A stretch of 30,602 nucleotides of DNA. Origin: an uncultured Chiayiivirga sp. (GTDB taxonomy: Bacteria; Pseudomonadota; Gammaproteobacteria; Xanthomonadales; Xanthomonadaceae). The stretch spans positions 1 to 30,602 of the forward strand of contig CAKSZJ010000030.1 of assembly GCA_934525595.1 (NCBI GenBank). Direction: 5' to 3'. This document shows positions 14,510-23,800 of this stretch, piece after piece (within the stretch, counting starts at the first letter, position 1; every line of letters starts with the position of its first letter). The notes below the pieces were generated by a model, which worked only from the letters and a program-made list of their open reading frames with translations, made no database searches and was not told where the DNA came from. A program made the position numbers and the translations under genes.

Positions 14510-16756
14510 GTGAGTACGGAAAAGAAACTTTGGCTGTGGTTGACAGCGCTGCTGACGGTCACCTTTGGGGTGTTGCTCTGGCAGGGCGGTGAAGTCCACC
14601 GTCAGGCGCCACCGATTCCCGAGCGCGTGGTCGATGTCCAGGGCAACGTCGTCTACACCAAGGCCGATATCCAGATGGGCCGCCAGGCCTGGCAGAGCAT
14701 CGGCGGCCAGCAGCTCGGTTCGATCTGGGGGCACGGTGCGCTGGTGGCGCCGGACTGGTCCGCCGACTGGCTGCATCGCGAGGCGGTGGCGATGCTCGAG
14801 CAGCTCGCGCTGCAGGAGCACGGCGTCGCCTTCGATGCGCTGGATGCCCAGGCCCAGGCGGCGATCAAGGCGCGCGTCGAGCCCGAGCTGCGGACCAACA
14901 CCTGGAACCCGGATACCGGCGACATCACGCTTTCGGCGCTGCGTGCCGGGGCCGTGCGCCAGGTTGCCACGCACTACGTAAGCGTTTTCGGCAACGATCC
15001 GGCCACCGCCGAGCTGCGCAAGGCCTACGCCATGCGGGAGAACACCATGCCCGATCCGGCGCACCGGCAGGCGATGACGGCGTTCTTCTGGTGGACCAGC
15101 TGGGCCGCGGCGGCGGAACGGCCCGGCAAGGAGATGAGCTATACGCAGAACTGGCCGTACGAGCCGCTGGCCGGCAACAGTCCGACGTCCAGCAACTTCA
15201 TCTGGACCATGTTCAGCATCCTCTTCATGATCGCGGGCATTGCGCTGCTGGGTTGGCACTACGCGGTCTGGCACGGCAAGGAACCGGTCCTCGTTCCGCC
15301 GACGACAGACCCGCTCAAGGGCCTCGTCGTCACGCCCTCGATGCGCGCCACGGCAAAGTATTTCTGGATCGTGCTGGCGCTTTTCCTGGTGCAGATCGCC
15401 CTGGGCGCCACCACGGCCCACTATCAGGTGGAGGGTCAGGAGCTCTATGGCCTCACGCTTGCCGATTATTTGCCCTATTCGCTCACGCGCAGCTGGCACA
15501 CCCAGCTGGCGGTGCTTTGGATCGCCACCGCCTGGCTGGGAACCGGCCTGTTCATCGGTCCGGCGATTTCCGGACACGAGCCGAAATTCCAGCGGCTGGG
15601 CGTCAACGTGCTGTTCGTGTGCCTGCTGATCATCGTGGTCGGCGCCTTTACCGGGCAGTGGTTCGCGGTGATGCAGAAGCTCGGCCTGGCCAACAACTTC
15701 TGGTTCGGCCATCAGGGCTGGGAGTACGTGGACATTGGCCGCTTCTGGCAGCTCTTCCTGTTCGTCGGCCTGATGCTGTGGCTGTTCCTGGTGGGGCGCT
15801 CGCTTTGGCCGGCGCTCAAGCGCCGTGACGAGATGTCCTCGATCGTGGGCCTGCTGTTCCTCTCGGTGGTCGCCATCGGCCTCCTGTACGGCGCGGGCCT
15901 GATGTGGGGCGAACACACCCACCTCTCGATGGCCGAGTACTGGCGCTGGTGGGTGGTGCATCTGTGGGTGGAGGGCTTCTTCGAGGTCTTCGCGGTGGCG
16001 GTGATCAGCTTCCTGTTCGTGAAGCTGGGGCTGGTGCGCGGCCGGACCGCCACGGTCAACGTGCTGTTCGCCACCTTCGTGTTCATGGCCGGCGGCGTGC
16101 TGGGCATGTTCCATCACCTGTACTTCGCCGGAGCCACCACGGGCGTGCTGGCGCTGGGCGCGAGCTTCTCCGCCCTTGAGGTGGTGCCGCTGGCGCTGAT
16201 CGGCCTGGAAGCCTACGAGACCTGGAGCCACAGCCGCTCCACGCCCTGGATGCAGCGCTACCGCTGGCCGATCATGTTCTTCCTCGCGGTGAGCTTCTGG
16301 AACCTGGTGGGCGCCGGACTGTTCGGTTTCCTCATCAACACGCCGCTGGCGCTGTACTACATGCAGGGCCTGAACCTCACGCCGCTGCACGGCCACACCG
16401 CGCTGTTCGGGGTGTACGGCATGCTCGGCATCGGCCTGATGCTCTACTGCCTGCGCATCATGAAGCCCGATCTCAAGTGGAACGAGGGTCTGCTGCGCGG
16501 AGCGTTCTGGAGCCTCAACATCGGCCTGGCGCTGATGGCCCTGCTGACGCTGCTGCCGATGGGCGTGCTGCAGCTGCAGGCCGCGTTCGAACAGGGCTAC
16601 TGGTATGCGCGTTCGGCCGAGTTCATGACGCGCCCGATCATCCACCTGCTGGTGTGGATGCGCGTGCCGGGCGACACGGTCTTCGCAGCCGGTGCGCTGC
16701 TGCTGTCGTGGTTCGCGCTGCGGCTGTGGGTTGGTCCGAAGAAGAGCGACGCCTGA
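14510..16756 (+). CDS. norZ: Quinol-dependent nitric oxide reductase (qNOR)
   Basis: A 748-residue single-subunit NO reductase. The N-terminal helix (LWLWLTALLTVTFGVLLW) is followed by a large periplasmic NorC-like domain without any CxxCH, then a second helix from about 225 and a 12-helix NorB-like domain. Catalytic residues: His484/Glu488/Glu492 in HLWVEGFFE, His535-His536 in MFHHLYF, and His627/His629 in LHGHTALFG. The absence of haem c and the fused subunit define the quinol-using type; electrons come directly from ubiquinol. The GTG start at 14510 is chosen because AGGAGG lies 7 bases upstream and the helix follows at once; the frame extends further upstream without coding signs. It has its own operator and two terminators, so it is a separate transcription unit from norC-norB. 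Confidence 0.95.
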   Translation: MSTEKKLWLWLTALLTVTFGVLLWQGGEVHRQAPPIPERVVDVQGNVVYTKADIQMGRQAWQSIGGQQLGSIWGHGALVAPDWSADWLHREAVAMLEQLALQEHGVAFDALDAQAQAAIKARVEPELRTNTWNPDTGDITLSALRAGAVRQVATHYVSVFGNDPATAELRKAYAMRENTMPDPAHRQAMTAFFWWTSWAAAAERPGKEMSYTQNWPYEPLAGNSPTSSNFIWTMFSILFMIAGIALLGWHYAVWHGKEPVLVPPTTDPLKGLVVTPSMRATAKYFWIVLALFLVQIALGATTAHYQVEGQELYGLTLADYLPYSLTRSWHTQLAVLWIATAWLGTGLFIGPAISGHEPKFQRLGVNVLFVCLLIIVVGAFTGQWFAVMQKLGLANNFWFGHQGWEYVDIGRFWQLFLFVGLMLWLFLVGRSLWPALKRRDEMSSIVGLLFLSVVAIGLLYGAGLMWGEHTHLSMAEYWRWWVVHLWVEGFFEVFAVAVISFLFVKLGLVRGRTATVNVLFATFVFMAGGVLGMFHHLYFAGATTGVLALGASFSALEVVPLALIGLEAYETWSHSRSTPWMQRYRWPIMFFLAVSFWNLVGAGLFGFLINTPLALYYMQGLNLTPLHGHTALFGVYGMLGIGLMLYCLRIMKPDLKWNEGLLRGAFWSLNIGLALMALLTLLPMGVLQLQAAFEQGYWYARSAEFMTRPIIHLLVWMRVPGDTVFAAGALLLSWFALRLWVGPKKSDA

Positions 16757-16761
16757 AAGCC

Positions 16762-16793
16762 GGGGCATCGGCGCCTGTGTGCGCCGATGCCCC
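16762..16793 (+). terminator. Perfect 13-bp hairpin after norZ
   Basis: GGGGCATCGGCGC, loop CTGTGT, GCGCCGATGCCCC: a perfect inverted repeat 5 bases after the norZ stop. No T-tract follows directly; the next hairpin supplies one. Confidence 0.7.
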
Positions 16794-16807
16794 CGCCACG
16801 GAGAAAG

Positions 16808-16831
16808 CGGGCGGCTTCGGCCGCCCGTTTT
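16808..16831. terminator. Bidirectional terminator between norZ and the 5'-nucleotidase gene
   Basis: CGGGCGGC-TTCG-GCCGCCCG is an 8-bp stem with a stable TTCG tetraloop, followed by TTTT on the plus strand and preceded by GAGAAAG, which gives a short T-rich run on the minus strand. It fits termination of both converging genes. Confidence 0.8.
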
Positions 16832-16854
16832 GCTGCCTGACTGCGATGCTGCGA

Positions 16855-17811
16855 TCAGCGCGGGTTGGATACTCCGTGCGGCACGTGGCCGGCGGCGACG
16901 TGGCGCGCGGCGTTTTCCACGTTGTGGCGCGAGTCGTCGAAGAAGATGTCGGCTCCGAAGGCTTCCAGGAACGGCCCCTTGTCGCGCCCGCCCAGGAACA
17001 GCGCTTCGTCCAGGCGCACGCCCCAGTGGCGCAGGGTCAGGATGACGCGCTTGTGCGCCGGTGCCGAACGCGCCGTCACCAGCGCGGTGCGCAACGGCCC
17101 TTCCTCCGGCGGAAACGCCTCCTGGATCTGGTGCAGCGCGTGCAGGAAGCCGCGGAATGGCCCGGCCGAGAGCGGCGTCTGGGCCAGTTCGCGCTCGTTG
17201 CGGGCAAACGCCTCCAGGCCGTCTTCCTGCGAAATGCGCTCGGATTCGTCGCCGAAGATCACCGCATCGCCGTCGAAGGCCACCCGCAGCTGGGCGTCGA
17301 TCGGGCGGGTCGTGCGCGCGGGCAGGATGGTCGCCGCCGCCACGCCGTTGTCGAGCGAGCCGCGCACCGAGTCGGGATTGGCCGACAGGAACAGGTGTGC
17401 ACCGAATGGCCGGATGTAGGGCCAGACCGGCGCACCGCTGGTGAAGGCGGCGCGCACGATGCCCAGGTCGTAGCGTTCGATCGAATTGAAGATGCGCAGC
17501 CCCGTATCCGAGGAATTGCGCGACAGCAGGATGACCTCGATACGCGGTACGCCGGGCCGTCCGAGCGCATCGAGCGCGAGCAGCTTCTTGACCAGCGGGA
17601 AGGCCATGCCCGGTTCCAGCGGCAGATCCTCGCGGCTGCGCTGGAAGCTGGCGTAGGCGTCCACGCCTTCGTTTTCGAATACCGCGTGGCTGTCTTCCAG
17701 GTCGAACAGCGCGCGCGCCGACAGCGCCACCACCAGGCGTTCCTGGTCCGGTGCCGCGGCGCGCTGTGGATTGATCTGGATGATCGCCGAATCAGACGGT
17801 GAACTGCTCAT
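16855..17811 (-). CDS. Cytosolic 5'-nucleotidase (PF06189 type)
   Basis: A 318-residue protein matching the cytosolic 5'-nucleotidase family related to animal cN-I. Recognisable stretches are [17 protein letters not shown] near the N-terminus, [54 protein letters not shown] and the C-terminal [21 protein letters not shown], consistent with a HAD-like fold (DLED, DGDAV and FFDD carry acidic residues). Predicted reaction: nucleoside monophosphate to nucleoside plus phosphate. The start at 17811 overlaps the 3' end of nadK by 20 bases, so the two are co-transcribed and probably translationally coupled. Substrate is not determined by the sequence. Confidence 0.88.
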   Translation of the reverse strand: MSSSPSDSAIIQINPQRAAAPDQERLVVALSARALFDLEDSHAVFENEGVDAYASFQRSREDLPLEPGMAFPLVKKLLALDALGRPGVPRIEVILLSRNSSDTGLRIFNSIERYDLGIVRAAFTSGAPVWPYIRPFGAHLFLSANPDSVRGSLDNGVAAATILPARTTRPIDAQLRVAFDGDAVIFGDESERISQEDGLEAFARNERELAQTPLSAGPFRGFLHALHQIQEAFPPEEGPLRTALVTARSAPAHKRVILTLRHWGVRLDEALFLGGRDKGPFLEAFGADIFFDDSRHNVENAARHVAAGHVPHGVSNPR

Positions 17812-18577
17812 CGAGGATGCGCTCTTCCATGTTGTGCTCGGGATCGAACAGCAGGGTCACGGTGCGTTCGGCCGATTCTCGGATGGTCACCTCGGCGATG
17901 TCGCGCACCTCGAAGGAATCGGCGGTGGCGCTGACCGGGCGCTTCCAGGCATCGAGGATCTCGAAGCGCACCTCGGTGTCGTTGCGCAGGATCGCCCCGC
18001 GCCAGCGGCGCGGGCGGAACGGGCTGATCGGCGTCATCGCCAGCACCGCGCTGCCCAGCGGCAGGATCGGACCGTGTGCCGAAAGGTTGTAGGCGGTGCT
18101 TCCCGCCGGCGTGGACACCAGCACACCGTCGCAGACCAGCTCGTCCAGGCGCGCGGTGCCGTTGAGATAGACGCGGATCTTGGCTGCCTGTTTGGTCTGG
18201 CGCAGCAGCGAGACCTCGTTGAAGGCCAGCGCGCCGACGCGCCCGCCGGCGTCGGTGACGGCGGTCATCTCCAGCGGCTTGAACGTGGTGGCCTCGGCCG
18301 CAGCGAGCCGCTCGGGCAGGGCCTCCATCCTGAGCTGGTTGAGCAGGAACCCGACCGAGCCGGCGCGCATCCCGTAGATCGGCTTGTTCAGCTCCATGTG
18401 CCGGTGCAGGGTCTGGAGCATGAAGCCGTCGCCCCCCAGCGGCACGATCACGTCGGCCTGGTCCGGCGTCACGTTGCCGTAGCGGGCCTCCAGCTCGGCG
18501 AGCAGCGCCTGTACGTCGGGAGTGCGGGTGGCGAGAAAGGCGATGCGCGGCGACGAGCCCACCACGGCGTGCTCCAT
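17792..18577 (-). CDS. nadK: NAD kinase
   Basis: A 261-residue ATP-NAD kinase that makes NADP+ from NAD+ in the cytoplasm. Key motifs: PLGGDGFML (catalytic Asp50), [20 protein letters not shown], and the NAD-binding [19 protein letters not shown]. It is slightly shorter than E. coli NadK (292) at the N-terminus, as is common in Xanthomonadales. First gene of the nadK/5'-nucleotidase pair, divergent from yebC with a 147-base gap between them. Confidence 0.95.
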   Translation of the reverse strand: MEHAVVGSSPRIAFLATRTPDVQALLAELEARYGNVTPDQADVIVPLGGDGFMLQTLHRHMELNKPIYGMRAGSVGFLLNQLRMEALPERLAAAEATTFKPLEMTAVTDAGGRVGALAFNEVSLLRQTKQAAKIRVYLNGTARLDELVCDGVLVSTPAGSTAYNLSAHGPILPLGSAVLAMTPISPFRPRRWRGAILRNDTEVRFEILDAWKRPVSATADSFEVRDIAEVTIRESAERTVTLLFDPEHNMEERILDEQFTV

Positions 18578-18660
18578 TCAGGGGGTGAGGGCACTTTACC
18601 TTGGATGCGGTGTGCCGGCAGCCGCCGCCCGGAACGCCCTGCCCGGGCGGGCAGCGACCC

Positions 18661-18689
18661 TCGGCACTGCTGCGGGTAGCGGGTAGAAT
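18661..18689 (+). promoter_or_regulatory. Possible yebC promoter
   Basis: TAGAAT at 18684-18689 is a good -10 match, with a weak TCGGCA 17 bases upstream. It lies about 36 bases before the yebC start in the gap with nadK. Confidence 0.35.
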
Positions 18690-18724
18690 GAAGCCTGTTT
18701 TTACTCGTTCGATGATGGTTTTAC

Positions 18725-19468
18725 ATGGCAGGACACAGCAAGTGGGCGAACATCCAGCACCGCAAGAACGCGCAGGACGCAAAGCGCGGCAAGGTGTTCA
18801 CCAAGATCATCCGCGAAATCACCGTGGCGGCGCGCACCGGCGGCGGTGACCCGTCGGCCAATCCGCGCCTGCGGCTGGCCATCGACAAGGGCCTTGCCGC
18901 CAACATGAACAAGGACAACATCGAGCGCGCCATCAAGAAGGCCACCGGCGAACTCGAAGGCGTGACCTACGAGGAAATCCGCTACGAGGGCTACGCCCCC
19001 GGCGGCGTGGCGGTGATCGTCGACACGATGACCGACAACCGCCAGCGCACCGTGGCCGAAGTGCGCCACGCCTTCGGCAAATTCGGTGGCAACCTTGGCA
19101 CCGATGGCTCGGTCGGCTTCATGTTCAAGCGCCTCGGCGTGGCCTCGTTCGCGCCCGGTGCGGATGAGGACAGGGTGACCGAGATCGCCATCGATGCCGG
19201 TGCCGACGACGTGGTGGCCTATCCCGAGGACGGCTCGATCGACGTGCTCGCCGCGCCCGAGAACTTCGACGCGGTGCTGGCCGCCTTCGAGGCGGCCGGC
19301 CTGAAGCCCGATGAAAGCGAAGTGACCCTGCGGGCCGACAACGACATCGCGGTCACAGGCGAGACTGCGACCTCGGTGGCCAAGATGCTCGACTGGCTGG
19401 AGGATCTGGACGACGTGCAGAACGTCTACTCCAACGCCGACCTTCCGCCCGACGCCTTCGACTACTGA
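18725..19468 (+). CDS. yebC: YebC/PmpR-family protein
   Basis: A 247-residue member of a near-universal bacterial family, with the invariant N-terminus [20 protein letters not shown], the helical [19 protein letters not shown] and the acidic, Gly-rich second and third domains ending [11 protein letters not shown]. Historically called a DNA-binding transcriptional regulator (PmpR in Pseudomonas); recent work links relatives to relief of ribosome stalling. Length is normal. It precedes ruvC by a few bases, the common yebC-ruvC order. Confidence 0.95.
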   Translation: MAGHSKWANIQHRKNAQDAKRGKVFTKIIREITVAARTGGGDPSANPRLRLAIDKGLAANMNKDNIERAIKKATGELEGVTYEEIRYEGYAPGGVAVIVDTMTDNRQRTVAEVRHAFGKFGGNLGTDGSVGFMFKRLGVASFAPGADEDRVTEIAIDAGADDVVAYPEDGSIDVLAAPENFDAVLAAFEAAGLKPDESEVTLRADNDIAVTGETATSVAKMLDWLEDLDDVQNVYSNADLPPDAFDY

Positions 19469-19474
19469 CCGGGC

Positions 19475-20014
19475 ATGGGGATGCCGGCGGCGACGCGCAT
19501 ACTCGGCATTGATCCCGGCTCCCAGCGCACCGGCGTGGGCATCATCGATGTCGACGCGGCGGGCCGGATCAGCCACGTGCACCACGTCGCGCTCAACCTC
19601 CTGGCGGCCGAAACCTTCCCGCTGCGCCTGCGCCTCTTGCTCGACGGGCTGTGGGAACTCATCGCGTGTTTTTCCCCGAGCGAAGTTTCAGTCGAACAGG
19701 TCTTCCTGTCGAACAACGCGATGAGCGCGCTCAAGCTCGGGCAGGCGCGCGGGGCGGCGATAGCCGCCTGTGTCGCACGCGACCTGCCGGTGAGCGAATA
19801 CGCCGCCAAGGAGATCAAGCTCGGTCTGGTGGGCAGCGGCAGCGCCGACAAGACCCAGGTCCAGCACATGGTGGGCGTGATGCTCGGCCTTTCCGGCAGG
19901 CTTCAGTCCGATGCCGCCGATGCCCTCGCCGTGGCCATCACCCACGCCCACGTTCGCGCCAGCGCCGCCCGCCTGGGCGTCGCCGCGCGCGTGGCCTGGG
20001 GCAGGAAGAGGTGA
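19475..20014 (+). CDS. ruvC: Holliday-junction endonuclease RuvC
   Basis: A 179-residue RNase-H-fold resolvase. Acidic active-site residues are in [20 protein letters not shown] and [15 protein letters not shown], and the substrate-binding [17 protein letters not shown] is intact. It cuts four-way junctions together with RuvAB. It starts 6 bases after yebC (ATGGGG; a second ATG two codons on is possible) and is probably co-transcribed with it. A repeat element separates it from ruvA. Confidence 0.95.
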   Translation: MGMPAATRILGIDPGSQRTGVGIIDVDAAGRISHVHHVALNLLAAETFPLRLRLLLDGLWELIACFSPSEVSVEQVFLSNNAMSALKLGQARGAAIAACVARDLPVSEYAAKEIKLGLVGSGSADKTQVQHMVGVMLGLSGRLQSDAADALAVAITHAHVRASAARLGVAARVAWGRKR

Positions 20015-20020
20015 GGGTGG

Positions 20021-20198
20021 GGATTCGTGATTCGGGATTGGGGATTCGAAGCGCCGCGCCGATCGGAGCGGGAACGACGGGAAGCGAGGATGATCGAATG
20101 GAGCGGATGCCGATGAAGGGCGCAGTGCGAGATCGCAGGAGGGTGATACCGGGGCGGGGCGTTTCTTGCCAATCCCCAATCCCCAATCCCCAATCCCG
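20021..20198. repeat. 178-bp element bounded by inverted heptamer repeats
   Basis: The left end has four heptamers (GGATTCG, TGATTCG, GGATTGG, GGATTCG at 20021-20048). The right end has four heptamers of the inverse sense (AATCCCC three times, then AATCCCG, at 20171-20198). The ~120 bases between them show no coding sign. The ends could pair into a long stem. It fills the ruvC-ruvA gap almost exactly, ending 12 bases before the ruvA start. Similar GGGATTG repeats are scattered in Xanthomonadales genomes, as I recall. Confidence 0.85.
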
Positions 20199-20210
20199 CA
20201 GGGTGCACCC

Positions 20211-20810
20211 GTGATCGGCCGCCTCCGGGGCACGCTGGTTCACAAGCAGCCGCCGTGGCTGATCGTGGACGTGCAGGGCGTGGGCTACGAGCTGGAAGCG
20301 CCGATGAGCACGATCTACGACCTGCCCGAGCTGGGCAGCGAGGTGACGCTGTTCGTGCACCACGCCCAGAAGGAGGACAGCGTGGCGCTGTACGGCTTCC
20401 TGCGCGAAGCCGAGCGTCGCCTGTTCCGCGACGTGCAGAAGGTCACAGGCATCGGCGCGAAGATCGCGCTGGCGATCCTCTCGGGCAGCAGCGTGGAGGA
20501 TTTCGTGGCGCGCGTGGACGGTGGCGATACCGCGGCGCTCTCGCGCATCCCCGGCATCGGCAAGAAGACCGCCGAGCGCATCGTGCTGGAGCTGCGCGAC
20601 AAGCTTGGCGGATTGGGCGCCGGCGGGGGCGGTGTGCTGACACCGCGCGGCGCGCCGGCACCGGCAGACCCGCAGTCCGAGGCGGTGATCGCCCTGCAGC
20701 AGCTGGGTTACAAGCCGGCCGAGGCGGCGCGCCTGGCGAAGGGGGCGTTCGAGGAGGGGGACGACGCCGAAGCCGTCATCCGCAAGGCGCTGAAGGCTGC
20801 CCTGAAGTAG
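20211..20810 (+). CDS. ruvA: Holliday-junction branch-migration protein RuvA
   Basis: A 199-residue protein with the N-terminal OB domain ([20 protein letters not shown]), two helix-hairpin-helix motifs ([15 protein letters not shown] and [20 protein letters not shown]) and the C-terminal RuvB-contacting domain ([19 protein letters not shown]). It binds the four-way junction as a tetramer and loads RuvB. The GTG at 20211 is chosen by family N-terminus; an upstream in-frame ATG at 20166 would translate the repeat. ruvB does not follow: the next gene is tamB, converging 27 bases away. Confidence 0.95.
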   Translation: MIGRLRGTLVHKQPPWLIVDVQGVGYELEAPMSTIYDLPELGSEVTLFVHHAQKEDSVALYGFLREAERRLFRDVQKVTGIGAKIALAILSGSSVEDFVARVDGGDTAALSRIPGIGKKTAERIVLELRDKLGGLGAGGGGVLTPRGAPAPADPQSEAVIALQQLGYKPAEAARLAKGAFEEGDDAEAVIRKALKAALK

Positions 20811-20837
20811 GCCGGGCCTGCCCTTTCGACACCGCGC

Positions 20838-23800
20838 TCAGCGCTCCTGACGGAAGTTGAGTGCAGCGCGGTTTTCGGTGCCCGAGTCGATCTGGATGTT
20901 CCACAGGCGGTTGAGCAGGTATTTGAACGTGATGACCTGCCCGGGGCCGAACAGGGCGACGCCGTAGCTGACGTGGAGCCGTGGCGAGAGGTTCTTGCCG
21001 ACGGTGAGCGCCGCGCCGCCGAGGGCGCGGTTGTCGGCCACCTCGATCTCGTCCACGCCCAGCTGCGCGCCAAGATTCTTCGCCAGCAGGTTGCCGCCAA
21101 ACGCCGCCGCCGCCTGGGTGAGCTGCGCGCCATCGGCCTGTGAGGCCGAGCGCAGCGGGCGCCCGAGGACGAGGTAGGAAAGCTGCTCGGCCTGGTCCAT
21201 GGCCGGGTCGGACCAGAGCGTCAGCTCCGGCGTCAGCGCCGTGCCGTGCACCTGCACGCCCACCGTGATGGTGTCGATCTTGCGCTGCGCGCGCACGTCC
21301 AGCGCCGGCGTGTCGATGGGCGTGGAAGCCCAGGCGACGCGGCCGCGGGTGATTGAGAGATCCTGTCCGTAGGCCTTGTAGGCGCCGCCCACGTCGATTG
21401 TGCCGCGCGCGGTGGTGGGGCGGCCGGGCCGGTCGCGCACGCGCAGCTGGCCGGCCAGCGTGCCGTTGAGCCCGAAGCCGTTCATGCGCACGTCTTCGCC
21501 CAGTGACACGGTGATGTCGGCGTCCACCGCCAGCGCACCGCCTGCGGCGGACGCGTCGTCCACGATCACCACGTCGCGCGAGGGCGTGCGCACGCTCTGC
21601 AGGCGCTCCAGATCGATGCGCGCAAACGGCACCGCCACCGAGCCGCGCAGCGAGAGGCTGTCGCCGGCGAGCGCAAGACGCAGGTCCGGGGACGCACGCA
21701 CGCGCGCCTCGGGCACCGCCATCACGGTGAGGTTTTCCCCGCGCAGCGTGGCCGACGCGGTCGGCTGTGCGGTGTCATCCAGCGCAATCTCGCCGGCAAC
21801 CTCCAGCACGCCTTCGCCCATGCCCATCGAGCCCTCCAGGGTCATGGAACGGCCCGCACCGGATCGCGCGCGCAGCTGACCCTCGCGCAGGGTGATGCCA
21901 AGGGCCGGCAGCTGCGCGCTGAAGTCGGCGAGTTCGAGCATGCCATCGACCTGCGGCGCGGCGCGGGTGCCGGCGAGCGCGAGCTGGCCTTCGATGCGGC
22001 CCCGCGCGTCGGCGACCTGGGCGCTGAAGCCGCCCAGCGGCGAGATGTCGGGCAGCAGCAGCTCAAGCGTGCCCGACAGCTCTCCGTCGGCTTCATCGGG
22101 CCGGGCGAGGTGCGCGTCGGCGCGCAGGCGGCCGCCGTGATCCAGGGCGGCATCCAGATTCAGCTGCGCCTGCGCCGAATCGAGCGTTGCCGCCAGGCGC
22201 AGGTCGCGCAGTTCCATCGGCGTTGCGCCAACGTCGATGGATGGGGTGATGACGAGCGACGGAATACCGGCATCGAGCTGGCCGCGCAGTTCGCCCGCCG
22301 GGCTCCGGGAGACGCGGGCGTTGACGTCGAGCTGGCCAGCCAGGGCGATGCCGGCGGGATCACCCTGGCCCAGCCAGGGAGTGAGCTGGGACAGGTCGAA
22401 GTGCTCCAGCGCAAACTCGCCCTCGGCGGCGCCTGCGCGCGTGTCGAGGCGCAGGCACAGCGATGCCGGCGCTGCGTCGAGGCAGGCGGGCTGGACGCTG
22501 AGCTCGCCGGTTTCCGTCGCAAACGACAGCGCGGCCGGCTCGCGCAGGTGCCAGGCGGCGTGGTCGCGCGGTTCCAGCGCGAGCGACTGAAGCGTTCCCC
22601 GCCACAGATCGCCCTGCGCCGGGAGCCTGCCGTCCAGCGCGAGGCTCACGCGCCCGGGCAGGCCGTCCAGCGAAAGTTCCACGCGGTGCCCGGCGCGATC
22701 GCCTTCCCCCGACAGCGAAAGCAGGTCGAAGGACTGGCCGGCCAGATCGAGCTGGCGCGCTTCGAGACTGAGGGTGCCCGCGGAGGTGCGCCCGGCGATG
22801 GTCGCGCGCAGGGCAAGGCGGCCTGCCGCCTGTTGGCCAAGGGCAAGCTCGTGTCCGTCGATGCGCGCATCCAGCGCGGGGGCGTCGCGCCGGCCCCGCA
22901 GGGAGAGGGTGCCGCGCAGCTCGCCTTTTGCGCTGTCGAGCCAGTCGGAGAGCCGCAGCGGTGACAGCTCCAGCGTGGCTTCGAGGTGTTCGCCCCAGGC
23001 GCCTTTGCCGGCCAGTCGTGATCCGCCCAGGCGAAGATCGAGGTGGCCCGTGCCGCTGCCGTCCCTGTCCATGCGGGCTGCAGCGCTGCCGCGCAGCGGC
23101 AGGCCGCGCAGGGTACCGCCGATCTGGCCGGCATCCATCTGCCCATGCGCTGCGCCATCGATCACGCTGCCCGAGGCGCTGAGCTTCGCGCTGATCGCGC
23201 CGGGCAGGGCAGGGATGAACCAGGAGGGGTCGAAATCCGCCAGGGCGAGCTCCAGCGCGCCGTCGATCCGGGGATCCCAGGCCACCTGGCCGTGCGCGTC
23301 CAGGCGCCCGGAGGGCAGCGCTACGCGCAGCTCCTGGATCGCCAGCGCCCGGGTCGAGCCGCGTCCGGTGAGTTCCAGCGCGGCTTTTTCGCCGTTGCGG
23401 CGGATCTCGCCGGTCACGCCTAGGGCGTAGCCGTCGAGCGGTCCGTCGATGCGTGCCTCGCCGGCGCTGCGCGGTGCGTCGGCCGCGGCATCAGCCGCCA
23501 GCGCCAGATCGGCCCAGCGTGCAACGAGCGCGAGCTGCGGCTGCGGTTGTGCCAGATCCACGCTGCCGTTCACGTTCAGGCTGCCGCCGGCGGCGCCCAG
23601 TGCGAGCGGCGCGAGCGTCAGTGTGTGGTTGTCGTAGCTGATCTTCGACGGCCGCAGGTCGAGGCCGAGTTCGCCTTGGCGAAGCGATCCTTCCAGCGTG
23701 GCCCGGGTGAGGTCGCCTTCGGCGGCGAGGGACAGCACGACGATCTCCCCCTGCGCCCCGAACCACGACGGGCGCAGCTGCGGCGCATCCACAGCGAGGT

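Noticed and set aside
12621..16768. Very long open frames on the minus strand opposite norB and norZ (528 and 800 codons)
   Set aside because: Products are low-complexity His/Gln/Arg/Glu-rich without domains, exactly antisense to well-recognised NOR genes; an expected effect of high GC at third codon positions.
20171..20198. Heptamer run as a telomere-like or phase-variable tract
   Set aside because: Non-coding, only four units, and mirrored at 20021-20048, so it fits the end of a repeat element better.
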